A DNA stretch of 64,000 nt from Babylonia areolata (Eukaryota; Mollusca; Gastropoda; Neogastropoda; Buccinidae), in contig NC_134878.1 of assembly GCF_041734735.1 (NCBI RefSeq), positions 50,196,004 to 50,260,003 on the forward strand, given 5' to 3'. Numbering within the stretch: position 1 is the first letter of the stretch; every line of letters begins with the position of its first letter. This document shows, piece by piece, positions 12,381-26,748 of this stretch. The translations under genes and the position numbers were made by a program. A model generated the notes under the pieces. The model had not been told where the DNA came from. It did no database searches and saw only the letters and a program-made list of their open reading frames with translations.

Positions 12381-15300
12381 TTCATTTTTTCTGTTACATC
12401 TTTGTTCTTTTAACCAACCCATGCGTGATACCAAGTTTCATACACATAAACGAAAGACATGTCAATGTTTTCCAATAATAACTAACTGGTTAATAACAAT
12501 AATGTGCATTTGTATAGCACTGACCCTATGGCTCTAACCAATTAACGGTACATGTATTTGTATTGTATTGCATTTGCATTTGTATTTATTTTTATCACAA
12601 CAGTTTTCTCTGTGTGAAATTCCGGCTGCTCTCCGCAGGGAGAGTGTGTCGCTACAATATAGCACCACCCATTTAAAAATTTTTTTTCCTGCGTGCAGTT
12701 TTATTTGTTTTTCTTATTGAAGTAGATTTTACAACAGAATTTTGCCAGGAACAACCCTTTTGTTGCATGGGTTCTTTTATGTGCACTAAGTGCAGGCTGC
12801 ACACGGGACCTCGGTTTATCGTCTCATCCGAATGACTAGCGTCCAGACCACCACTCAAAGTCTACTGGAGAGGGAGAAAATATCGGCGCTGAGCCGTGAT
12901 TCGAATCAGTGCGCTCAGATTCTCTCGCTTCCTAGGCGGACGCGTTACCTCTAGGCATAAACAATAAGACACACCTCTCCCACCTCACCCCCACACCCCA
13001 CATACTGACACACACAGAGGAGAATAATAATCAAGAGTCTAAAACTTTTGAACAAAACGTTTTAAGATTAGATTTGAAAGATTTAATACTGGAACAGTGT
13101 CTAACATTTTGAGGTCTTCAAAATTTCAAAACTTAAGGTCTAAAGTGTGCAAAAGTTTGGAAACCATGGGATTTGCATGTGTAACGCAGGACTTAAAACA
13201 CACAATTGTCAGATGAAGAATGCAGACCTTGGCAAAAGGTGGGACTGTGAATCTTTACAGGTCAGAAAGGTACGAAGATATAGAACCTGTCGATGAAAGG
13301 AAACAAGACTATAAAAGCTATTTTCAACTATTATCCTGTTTGTCAAGTACAGCAGGACAACTTACCCACAAACATGCCAGAAGACTTGCAACTTTCCAGC
13401 CAGTGTGGTGTGACAATCGTCACCCCCCGGGCAACTCCACCTAAAAACTTCACTGTTCGGCGAATCTGCACGCCAAGGAAAGGCAAGGCAAGAAGTTTTA
13501 TTTCATGTGCCCCCTTGGGGCATTGAAACATCACACACTTCCATTCTTTTACACACAAAAAATATACAAACAAGAGAGGCAAGGCCTTCAAGACTCACTT
13601 GTGATAAATTAAGTCCCCTAGCTTTAATTAGAGAGTAATTTCCCTTTTTTACTATCTGCACCAAAACGTTTGCAAAATAAATAAAAATTCCATGCTTAGC
13701 AAAAGTTCCTGTTTAAACAAAAAATGATAATAATGACTCCTCTTGTTGTTGTGTCAGAATAAGAGGTCAAAGTGCCAAGTTTAGGGAATACAAAAAATAT
13801 AAAAATAACAGTAAATGCAGTTTGCATATAATTAGGCTTCTTTTTTATTTTTTTGTGCCCATCCCAGAGGTGCAATATTGTTTTAAACAAGATGACTGGA
13901 AAGAACTGAATTTTTCCTATTTTTATGCCTAATTTGGTGTCAACTGACAAAGTATTTGTAGAGAAAATGTCAATGTTAAAGTTTACCATGGACACACAGA
14001 CACACACACACACAGACAACCGAACACCGGGTTAAAACATAGACTCACTTTGTTTACACAAGTGAGTCAAAAAAGGTATAAAGAAAAAAACAACAACAAC
14101 CAACAACAAAAAAACATCAATCAAACAAGGTAATGCATGCCAACAAATCATTTTCCTTGGTGACAGACATGATTTTTTCTCCTGTAGATAGACAAAGTTC
14201 TATCAAAAAGAAATATGCACAGAAGAGATAAAGGAATTTCACAAGCAAAGTAAATAAATAAAGCTAAAAAAAAGAAGAAAAAAAAGGAGTTCTGACCTTA
14301 TCAGTGACCAGATGGGTGCATTTCTGAACAGAAGGTGCCAGCTCTCCACCTAGCTCCTTCACTGTCTGCAACATGTCCTTTACACATTATATTTAATGCA
14401 CACACACACACAGAGGGCACAGACTTATCAATTCTAATTTCACTCCCTCAAGAACTCTCCGCTCTTCCTCTGACTGCCACCATCTGAAAATTCCTTGTGT
14501 CAACACAAGAAACTATGGCGAACGTTTTTTTTCTTTTTTCTGCTGCTCCTCATACCTGGAGTTCAGTTCAGTTCAGTTACTCAAGAAGGCGTCGCTGCGT
14601 TCGGACAAATCCATATACCCTACATCATGTCTGCTAAGCAGATGCCTGACCAGCAGTGTAACCCAATGTGCTTAGCGAGGCCTCATATCTGGAACAACCT
14701 TCCATATCATACTCAGTCATCTGACTCCATTTCTGCCTTTTGCTCTTAACTAAAAAAACAACAACAAAAAAGCAACTCATCTTTTCAAAACCTTTCTGTA
14801 TCCCATGCCTGCCAACCCAATTTGTAAGTATGCGGAATGAGAGAAGGCACAGGTGGGGGGAACGGGGAGGTGGGGACAGAGAAGGGGGGTCAGGGGGCGG
14901 GGAGAGAGAGAGAGAGAAAGTGGTCATGAGTGATTCATCACGTAAAATGCAACTTTTTCTTTCATGTAAACTACATTAAGTGCCCTGAGCTCTTTGAAAG
15001 AAATGTATATTATAAGAATAATAGTACATTAATAAATCATATAGAACCTTAGAACGTCTCAAATAATACATTAGTCAGACTCAAACTACACAAGAACAAG
15101 TGCACATACACACACACACATACATACACACACACACATACACACTCATGCATGCAGACACACATGCCATTATTACACTAGTCAACAAAACTCAGACCAC
15201 TAAAAAGCCCCCAAAGTAGTACGATTCAATCTCAGGAGTTTTACAGCCACATTTTCCACTAACCATGGTAGGATGCCATACCACTACATTCAAAGGGGTG

Positions 15301-16210
15301 GAAATTTTAATTTCAGTTTCACTAAGACATCTTTGGAATCATGACATCACCGTCTGTGAAAAGCTGAAACACTGTGGACAAAATGAGGCCGGGGCTGGGG
15401 CTGGGCGGTGGAGGTTCAAGGAGGAGAGAGGGTGCAGGAATGATAGGAAAAAAAAGAAAGGAGGGAGAGGGAGGGAGAGAGGGGTCTGAGAGATTGAGAA
15501 ATCAGGACCGTCACTAACACACACACACATACACATACTGACCACACAAAATTCATAACAAAACAAAATTAAAAGACACAAACACACACATACAAAACTG
15601 ACAACCGAACACACACACATACACACACATACATACTGACCATACAAAATTCATAACAAAACAAAATTAAAAGACACAAACACACACATATATCATACAA
15701 AACTCACAACAGAACACACACACACTGACCCTACAAAATTCATAACAAAACAAAACTAAAAGACACAAACATACATATATATCATAAAAAACTCACAACA
15801 AAACACAAACACTCACGCACATACTGGCCATACAAAATGCACATAACAAAACAAAATTAAAAGACACAAACACACTATATCATGGACATAAATCATAAAA
15901 AACAAACACAACACACACAAACGCACAAAAACACACACAGAAGCGACAGTGCCCCAAACCAGCTCAGCACCTTCTGTCCCTGTTCATCGATAACACCAGT
16001 GAAGATGATCTTGGGTTTGGCGGCCACGGAGCTGCGCCGCAGTGAAGGGGACCGCACGCTGTCTGGCTCTGCTTTCCCACCGGAGCGTGTCGGGGTCTGA
16101 CTGTCAGACTGGCCCGCATTCCGACCACGTCTCACCGGTGATAGAGAGATCTGTTTTCAGAAAGGACCAGTGAGTGAGTGAGTGAGTGAGTGTCGTGTTG
16201 TGTCGTGTTG

Positions 16211-16245
<35 letters not shown>

Positions 16246-19200
16246 CATTTTTGCTTTTTTAGCTTTATTCCCTCTTTAGAGCAAGGGCTGGATGTAAAAA
16301 AGCATGTTACTTGCTTATCTATTAGCCTCGATAATAAAGATTTTGTCTTGTCTTGTCATACAGCTATACATTTACAGACATATAACAGCGCTATATCTAC
16401 AGACATTTAACTCCACATTTACAGATATATTGCTCTATATTTACAGACAAATAATAGCTCTATATTTACAGACATATAGCTCTATATGTACAGACATATT
16501 GCCAGACATATAGCTCTATATTTACAGACATACAGCTCTCAGACATATAGCTCTATATTTACAGACATACAGCTCTCAGACATATAGCTCTATATTTACA
16601 GACATACAGCTCTCAGACATATAGCTCTATATTTACAGACATACAGCTCTATATGTACAGACATATTGCCAGACATATAGCTCTATGTGTACAGACATAC
16701 AGCTCTCAGACATATAGCTCTATATGTACAGACATACAGCTCTATGTGTACAGACATACAGCTCTCAGACATATAGCTCTATATTTACAGACATACAGCT
16801 CTCAGACATATAGCTCTATACGTACAGACATACAGCTCTCAGACATATAGCTCTGTATTTACAAACAGCTCTCAGACATATAGCTCTATATTTACAGACA
16901 TACTTACCTTGTCAGGCGTGTCAGTATCCTTAGCAGGCCCCTTCCCTGTCCTTCCTCTTTTCTGCGGCGGTGGACCATCTCCAGACTCTGCTGTTTGAGA
17001 ATCTGCCGCCTGGCTGCTGCCAGGCTCTGGGTCTGCAGGTCTTCGTTTACCGCCACCACGCCTGGATTCTGAGACAGTGGGTTCACTTTCTGGTTTTGGT
17101 TCACTGCTGTCTTCTTTCTGCGACGCCTTTCCTCGTCTTCTTCCAGTGTGTGAGGCGGCAGATTCCTGACTGTGAGGCTGGGTGTTGTTTCTGGAGGATC
17201 TGCCTGAAGGAATGTCTGTGTGTGTGCTCTGTGTCTTCTTCGCCTGTCGGCCTCCTCGTGAAGGCACGGTATCTTGAAACGAATCTTCTTGTGTGTGTTC
17301 TTCCAAACCTTCACCCCTGTCTTTGCCTCGTGTTGTTCTCTTCGTCTGTTGTCGACTTGTTCCGGCGACTGCAGAATCTTGGCTGCTTTCTTCCGCTTTT
17401 GAGTCCGAGTCTGTTTTTGTGGCTTTGCGTCCTCCTCTTCTTTGGGTGGGCTCCTCATCCTGCCTGTGCTGTTCTTCTGTTGGGTCTGATGGTGCTTGTG
17501 TGGTCCGTCGTCCTTTTCTTCTTGAGGCGGGTTCACAATCCTGGCTGTGTTTTTCTTCTGTGGCGTCTGACTGTTGTGTTTTTGCGGCTTGCCGCCCTCT
17601 TCTTGGGGGTGTGGGGTCGAGAGGACTTTCTTCTTGTATTTCTGCCGATGCCGCCGCTTCTTTCTCTGCACTGCTGCTCTTCGCCTGACGCCCCCTCCTG
17701 CTTGTTGAACTCTGACCCTGCTCTGTCTGACTGTGTTCTGTTCCTTTGGGGTCTGACCTCAGTGATTTCCCTGCCTGCCTTCCAGGTCGGACAGATGGTT
17801 CTGCTGGTTCCGCCTCTGGAGACTTCTTGCTGGGATGGCCTTTCCTGGTTCTCCGGACGTCTGATTCCTCTTGGTCTTCTGGTGCCTGTGGTTCTGACAC
17901 TGAGTCTCCTTCTACACTCTGCCCTGTTCTTGACTTGTGTACAACAACTTCCAGACCAGGTTCTGTCCTCTCATCTGTTTCTGTGGCACTTTCCTCTGGT
18001 TCTGTGTCCTGAGCCTTGTGTCTTGCACGTCCTCTCCTGGCGCTGGAACTGGGTGTCTCCGCGTTTGGCGCTGTCTCTGCTTCCTCTGTTGTCCCTGACC
18101 TTGACCTTGCTGGTTTCTTCCCACGTCGCCCTCCTCTGACTGTGGGTCCCTGACTGCTTTCCTCTGCTTCGGTCTGCGGCTTCTTAGCTCTCCTTCTGGA
18201 AGACACAGAAGCACTGGATTCAACTTCTGCATCTGGTTCTCTCTCAGCGGCATCCTTGGCAGCATCCAATTTACCACGAGTTGTTCGAGTTCTGTTGCTG
18301 TCATTGTGTGAATCAGGGGTCTCTTTATCAGTTGATTTTTCAACACTGGTGTCTGACACAGATGCAGGTTGTCTACGGCGGCCTCGGGGGCCAGTGTCAG
18401 GCACTGTGTCATCTGTGTCAGGACCCTCTTTCAAAGGTTCCTTTCCTGCTTGTGCTCTTCCTCTCTTTGCAGTTGAATCACTGTCTTCTTGGGCCATGTT
18501 TGTCACTTCAGGGGTGTCTTCTGTTTCCATGTGATCTGCTACAGCAGCAGTCATCCTGCTCCTTTTGGAAATGGCAGGCAGCTCAAGATTCTCATCAGAC
18601 GCTTCTGATTTTTCTGCAGATCTCTTGGCAGCACGAGAACCTCTCTTACCGACACTGTGAAGTTTGTCTTCACTCTGATCAGCTGTCTCTGTTTGTCCAC
18701 TGTGACAGGTGCTTTCTGGCTGGTCCTGACTGTTCTCACTCATCGTGTCTGTGCCGGTGTGCACACTATCTGCCTGGTCCTCTCTCTCCTCACTGCCGGC
18801 TGCTTTCTGTCTCCTGGACCGGGCAGCCACAGATGCCATGACCTCTGCCACAGCACTCTTCCTGTTCCGCATGCTGGCTCTGCCTCCGGCCCTCGTTCCT
18901 TGTGTGCTGGATTCCACTTCTGCTTCTTGCTTCTTGTCATCATCTGTTCCAAGTCTGCCGCTCTTTCTGCCGCCTCGGCCACGTCTGGCTTTTGTCCCTT
19001 CATCACGTTCCTCTGTGTGTGTGGTTTCCTCTGTTACGGTTTTCGCTGTGTCTTCATCCTTGTTCTCTGGTGGTTCCACACTGGCCTCTGAGGACTGTTT
19101 AACTTTCTTGGCCGCTCCCTGGTTGGGGTCGGGGCTGCCTGCTCGTTTTTGCCGTGCTGATGTGGGTCTCTCTGCTCTGCTGGATTTTCTTTTGGTCACG

Positions 19201-22200
19201 TTTTTCTCTTCTGTTTCCTCTTCACCTTCATCCACTTCCATCGGTTGGTTCTTCTCACCTTCAGGCTGATCTCTGCTGTGTGTTTCACCCTGGTCTTTCA
19301 CCAGTGCCGGAGAATCATCACTTTCAGCAGTGTCTGTTGATGGCCCCGGTTTCTTTATCATCTCTGCAGAGTTGTCCAAGGGAACTGTAGATGACTCCTG
19401 TTCTTTTGCTGTAGCTTCCTGTTCTGCATCAGGGTGGGGCTGAGCACCCTTCCTGTTGGCTTTACTACGGGGAGTCCGTTTCTTGGGGTCTGGAGGGAGA
19501 GGGGTGTCAGCCGACTCATCACCTTTCTCTTCTCCATCCTTCTTTTCTTCTTCTTTCTCATCCTCACTGTCATCAGCAAATTTTTTTGCTTTCCGAGCCC
19601 GACCACTCCTTCGTGGCTCTGAGCTGCTGGCCTGACCTTTGCATGCTGCTGCTGTGGATTTACCACGTTTGGTAACTGCGACTTTCTCTTCAACACTCTC
19701 GGTTTTTGGGTCTGATATTACTTGTGAGGCGTCCTTCTCATCAGTTTTTGTTGCCCCCCCAACAACATCCTCGCTTTCTGGGTCTGTTGCCGCTTCCTTG
19801 CTTGTTTCATCTTGTGAAACGTTGTCCCCATCAGAGTCTGAAATCAGTGACTTCTTGGCACCACGCCCTCTGCTTTTTCTTGTGGGCGGTGACGACGGTT
19901 CTGGTGTAGCTCCTCTCCTCCTTCCTCTGCTGCTGGCTGGCTGTGGTGCTGCTTCTTCCTCCACCTCTTCCGGCTGCAACAGAATTAGGTCAGAGCTAAC
20001 TAAATATGGGAAAGAAGGTACAGTTATTGAATTGTACTGTACTGTACTGTATTGTACTGTACTGTGATAAGAAACTCTAGGAGAGTTGGACAGTACAAGG
20101 TCTTCAGAGAAGAAGCCCCCCTCAGTCAAGTGTTTCGGCCCTTAACTCCTTTCACTCCAAGGGGGCTGTGCCACACCCAGGTCATGATTCCTGGATGCCC
20201 TTGTGTTGCCGCATTTTTTTTTCTTCCTGGTCCAAAGCAGGTTTGAACCCGCACCTCCAGGGTGGTACTCTACTGTGTGTTGTACTGTACTAGACTGTGC
20301 TGTGCTGTGCTGAATTGTGTTGTGTTGCGTTGTGTTGTGTTGTATTGTATTGTATTACTGTTTGTCACAACAGATTTCTCTTTGTGAAATCTGGGCTGCT
20401 CTCCCTAGGGAGAATGCATCGCCACAGTGCAGTGACACCAATTTTTTTTTCTGTCTACAAGTGTATCTGTCTCGCAATCAAAGCGGATTTTTCTACAGAA
20501 CTTTGCCAGGGACAAACCTTTTGTTGCTGCGGGTTCTGTTATGTGTCAGTGTGATATGTGCATGCTGCACACAGGTCCTTAGTTATTGTCATCCAAATGG
20601 CTGGCACCCAGACCAACACTCCAGGTCCAGTGAAGGGGGGAGTAAAAATCCTGTTCCGTATACTTTCTCTTTTACAGGTCTGTCAGGTGAAAAGTTCGGT
20701 CAATCTCTGTTCTATCCACCAACAGAGCAATCTTTTCTGTGTACAATCAGATTTCTCTTTATCTGCACCTATCCATCTAAGAAGTATCTTTTACTCAAGG
20801 CAAAATACACCTCCTAGGCTATCATATGTTTAGAGCTGCTAGTGTTCTAATCCTTTTCCCGTGTACACGTATAGAGATGGTTACTATTACACAACCCATA
20901 TTTATGTTTCACGGGCTATGGAGGCATAAACGTATCCAGCATGTACCCAACCCAGACAACCAAGACTACCTGAGAATGGCAGTAAAAAGTCATGTTTATG
21001 GGCTGCAACTCCCACATTCACTCCAATTTGCAAGTGGGCTTTCAAGTGTTTGACCATTTTATACCCTGCCATTTAGGCAGTCATGCTCCATTTCCAGGGG
21101 TGTGCACGCTGGTAATGTTTGTGTCTCTATAACCCACCCAATACTGACATGGATTATGGGATCTTTCACATGCGTACCTGATGTTCTGCATGTATACATG
21201 TACGAAGAAGGCTCAGACACAAGCAGGTCTGCACATATGGGAGACCGGACAAAAATCTCCATCCTTAACCCATCAAGAACAGCCAGGATTTGAACTCAGG
21301 ACCCTTGGACTGAAAGTCAAGTGCTGTAATCACTTGGCTATCGCACCTATCATGGTCACACATCTCAATGCCCACTCCTACAAACAAGTGAACAAAGAAA
21401 TGTTGCAGTCGTGAATGAAGATGAAGAAAAAAACAACAACCGGCCAATCAGCATCTCTACACAAATAAAAATGTAACGCTTGTATCTATACAACATTTAC
21501 CACGAATCCCCCCCCCAAAAAACAAACAAAACAACAGAGTCTACCTCAGCAAAAGCAACTCTCTTTGGTGAGGGGGATCTGCTGCATCGTGTCAAGGGAT
21601 CCACCAGTGCCGACTTGAAGGGGGATCTTTCCGGCAGTTTGATGACCGAAGTGCTCTCCTCATCATCAAACTGGCTCTCTGGAACCATCTGCACAGTCAT
21701 CAGGGACAAACACACTACACAGTCATCAGGGACACACACACTACACAGTCATCAGTGACACACACCACAGTCATCAGGGACACACACTACAGTCATCAGG
21801 GACACACACTACAGTCATCAGGGACACACACACTACACATTCATCAAGGACATACACACTACACAGTCATCAGGGACACACACTACAGTCATCAGGGACA
21901 CACACACTACACAGTCATCAGGGACATACACACTACACAGTCATCAGGGACACACACACTACACAGTCATCAGGGACATACACACTACACAGTCATCAGG
22001 GATACACACTACACAGTCATCAGGGACACACACACACATACTACACAGTCATCAGGGACACACACTACAGTCATCAGGGACACACACACTACAGTCATCA
22101 GGGAAACACGCACACTACACAGTCATCAGGGATACACACTACACAGTCATCAGGGACATACACACTACAGTCATCAGGGATACACACTACACAGTCATCA

Positions 22201-25200
22201 GGGACATACACACTACAGTCATCAGGGACACACACACACTGGACAGTCATCAGGGATACACACTACACAGTCATCAGGGACACACACACACACTACACAG
22301 TCATCAGGGACACACACACACACACTACACAGTCATCAGGGACATACACACTACAGTCATCAGGGACACACACACACTGGACAGTCATCAGGGATACACA
22401 CTACACAGTCATCAGGGACACACACACACACTACACAGTCATCAGGGACACACACACACACACTACACAGTCATCAGGGACACACACACATTCCACAATC
22501 ATCAGGGATACACACACACACTGCACAGTCATCAGGGACACACACACACTACACAATCATCAGTGACACACACACTACATAGTCACCAGGGACACATTAT
22601 GGACAAGAAATATAAATGTCATGCCATCTTTGAACCCCAAAAGACATTCTGGCAACACACTGGGAAAGACCCAATAAAATCTTGCGGATCTGAAGGCTAA
22701 ACAAAATAAACTATTCAGCATCTGGAAATAAGGTTCAATCTGGAAGACTTGCAACTAATCAAAAGTATCATTCATTTGTCTTTCTCTATGGTTACTCCAA
22801 ATTTGGTACTGACAAAGTATTTCCAGAGAAAATGAGATTGTTAAAGCTTACAATGGACACAGACACACACAGACACACAACCGAAACACAGGATTATTAC
22901 ACAATCTCATGCTGTGTGTAAACACTTATGTGTGATCCAAAAATCACCACTGCCAAAAACAAACAAACAAACAACAACAACAAAAAACAAAAGAATCCCA
23001 TCAAGAACAGCAACAACTAAACCCTTAAACACAAAACAGGAGATATCTCCTTACTTTGCAAAATGGAAGGAAAAAAAACTGGTCGTAGTTTTCATCAGAG
23101 ATCATAAAATATTATATTATTAAATTACTATAGAAAAACAAATGTAGGGTGATTAAACAAATCTGAATACAAATGTAAAAAAACCCAAAAAACAAAACAA
23201 AAAAACAACAGCAAAAAACCCCAGAGAAAACAATAAAAACAAAACAATCTGATTCTATTGGAAAAAAACACAAACTTACCTCTGAGTACTTTCATCATCA
23301 GACATATCACTGCTTCGAGTGACTGCAAATGATGTCACACAACACAGTTGTAAACACACATATACGCATGCGCGTGCGCGCGCGCACACACACACACACA
23401 CGCATACACACCCAACACATTTTTGTTAAATTGCACAAACACAAAAGTGAATTTCTTGTAAACAGTCAAAATCTTTTAACCTATAGTGACCATTAATGCA
23501 ATTACAAATTTCAAGATTAAAAACTTCAAAGAAAGAAACACCAGGTGAATGCTTCATGTAATTATTATATATATCTGATCTCCCAAAATATGTATAATGT
23601 TGCCCAAACTTCCAAAATATCCTAGCAATCTGGAAACAGACAAATCATCATAACATCAATGTTTAGTGCATGTAACTATAAAAGCAAGTATGAAAACAAC
23701 AACTGATTAATACTGGCTGGAAAAAGCAATATTTGGGTTTCAAGACATACTGTAAGGTATGTATGTTTTAGCTTATTATGCCTGGATCACTATCAAACAC
23801 ACAAGCATAAGTTATGTCTTTGACATTTGGTTTCTTTCTGTTTTCACTGGACCATCTTTTGTTTCAATACTGATCTTTTAGGTATTTCACACTATATGAA
23901 AACCATGCACCATGTACTTGTGTGCATGTTGTTTGGATCTGCGATGAGGGTGAACAAGTGTCTAATCTGCAACTTGGTGAAAGTTCATTTATTACTCGTG
24001 GACATGCAAATAAATCAGTAAAAATGTGTGTTCCATTCTCTCAGTAACACTCTTGTGCACATCAACTATTCTGTAATTCATGTCAGTATTCTGTGATTTA
24101 TGGAAACTCAAGCATAACCAGCAAAACTATACCCCAAAACAGAGTATCACTGCAATGATGGTGGGTTAAAAACGGTCACACACACACAATTGTATATATG
24201 CCCATTCTTACTACGAGTGAATGTGTAAGTTGAAGCCCATAAACTCAGAAGATGAATCTGTGCAGCGCATAAATGGATCATATATTTACACAGCTCTTTT
24301 CACTGATAATAACTGATGGTCTATTAACCTGTTGTTATCTATTTACTTTAAGTGTGTATTTGTTGTAAACATGCTACATGTATGATTGTGCATGTGTGTA
24401 TGGACTGATAGATGTGCAGCACATCATCTGTGCAAGTGTCTTGTGGTGAATTAAAGCTGGATCATCCAGCATGCATGGCGACACTGTAAAAAGACAAAAA
24501 GCATCTCCCAAGAATGTATCAGGCCCACACACGCAGTTTTTAAATTCACTGCTTGAAGATTGCTTATAAGAAATCACACGTTTTCTCAAGGCCCGACCAG
24601 CATAGGCCAAGAATCTGTTCCTTTTTTTATTTTTATTTAAATTTTTTTGTAGCAGATGTCATGTAGTGTATATGGATCAGTCCACAAGCTTTGAAAACCT
24701 CCCTGAAACTGAAACACACTCTGTCGACTATTTACTCACTCTGAGGAAGAAGTAAGGGCTGAGACGTGTCATCCTCAAGGGGGACAGTATCACCACCAGC
24801 GGCCTCTGCAGGGGCCAGTTCGTCATCAGTAGACGACACCGGCAGCGTGGCGACATCATCTTCACTACCACCACCCCCACCAAATTCCTGTGTCCCCTCA
24901 TTAATGACGTCCGACACTGGCACTGTGGCCACACTGTCAGCTGGCAATTTTTTGGCTGCACGCCCCCTGCCAGTGGTGGCTGTCTGTACAGGCAGTGTGT
25001 CAGGTACAGGCAGTGTGTCGGGTACTGGCAATGTGTCGGCAATGGCCACAGTGTCAGCCACAGGCACAGTGTCCGGAATGGGAATGGTGGGAGCATTTTC
25101 GGCGATGGGCATGGTCGCATCTTCGCCCTTCGATTCGATGGCTAATGTTTCGTCACTCGTTCCTTCAGGTATGGGCAATGTGGCGTCTTCTGTTTTATTG

Positions 25201-26715
25201 TTGAGCGGCATTGTGGCGTCTTCGGTTGTTTCCTGAATCGCCAGTGTTGGAGCATCAGCCTTTGAATCCATAGGCATTGTGGCATCACTAGCATCAATAG
25301 GCATCGTGGCGTCACTGGCACTGACAGGTACTGTGGCATCAGTGGCACTAACAGGTACTGTGGCGTCAATGGCACTAACAGGTACTGTGGAGTCACCAGC
25401 ACTGACAGGTACTGTAGCGTCACTGACACTAACAGGTACTGTGGAGTCACTTGCGCCAACAGGCATCGTGGCATCCTCCTCTTTCAGATCTGCATCCACT
25501 TTATTGTCTACCAGCATTGTGGCATCCTCCACAGCCACTGTTGCATCTCCACCCTCTGTCACGGCAGCTGCTTTGGCAGCCACTCTTCTACCACGTTTGT
25601 GGACAGCCTCCTGTTCCTCATCCTCAACAGCTACAGTGCCCCCTATTGCCTGAGTTGCGTCATCAAAGTTCACGTTCGCTTCAGCATCCTTTCCATCCTC
25701 ACCTGAGTCTTCATCAGAGATATCACCATCATCGCACGCCAAGGTGGACATGGAGAAGAAACCAGACAGTTGAGGATCATCACCTTCGTTTTCAGGTTCG
25801 TTCTCATCCTCACTGTCGTCTGCAGTAGCATCTATCTTCTGTGTCTCCATGATGGTGATGGCTTTAATGTGTGACGCTTTGGGGTCTTCTTCAGTGTTCT
25901 CTTCATCTTTATTATCACTAATGTCATCTATTTTCTGTGTCTCCATAACGGACAGTTTTGACGTTTTGGCTGATTTCTGATTCTTATTTTCAGTGTCATC
26001 GCTGTCGTCATCTCCTGTGTCTTCAATCTTCTGTGTCTCCATTGTCATTAGTTTCTCCTTCTTCAATGACCCAACCTTTTTAATTTCGCTCTTTTTTTCA
26101 CACTCATTGTCTCCCACATCATCTATCTTCTGAGTCTCCATTGTCGTTATTTTTGCCTTCTTCGATGACCTAGATTTTCTAGTTATTTCATTATTGTCGT
26201 TAGAATCCTCCTCCTCTGCATCTTCCCTCCTCTGTGTTTCCATTGCCAACACTTTGCCTTTAGCGTCTGTGGAGTTGCTGTCTGAATCAACCTCCATTTC
26301 ATAGGCCTGTGTCATCTCAATGTCCCCTGTGCGTGCCCCACTTTTCCCCTTCCCATCACTGGCTTTGCCAGGAGACTTCTTAGGAGATCTTCCTTCACCC
26401 TGAAAATTGAGGCAAAGTCATGCAAGTAAGACCCAGACCTGCCGAAAACAACGCAGCAACAAAAGTTCTACAGACATTCATTCTTCAGGCATTGCCTTTA
26501 TGTCGCATCACACTTTTTTAAGCTTGTGATGGTTCGGGCATTGCCTTTATGCCACATCACACTTTTTTAAGCTTGTGATGGTTCGGGCATTGCCTTTATG
26601 CCACATCACACTTTTTTAAGCTTGTGATGGTTCGGGCATTGCCTTTATGCCGCATCACACTTTTTGACTCACTTGTGTAAACAAAGTGAGTCTATGTTTT
26701 AACCCGGTGTTCGGT

Positions 26716-26748
<33 letters not shown>

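Noticed and set aside
16970-18139. Long plus-strand open frame of 389 residues
   Set aside because: It is the antisense shadow of the 3-kb MDC1 exon; its Leu/Cys/Ser-rich product has no domain and the minus frame is longer, spliced and in phase.
21755-22582. 275-residue His/Thr/Gln-rich plus-strand frame
   Set aside because: Direct translation of the minisatellite; repeats of ACAGTCATCAGGGACACACA stay open by chance.
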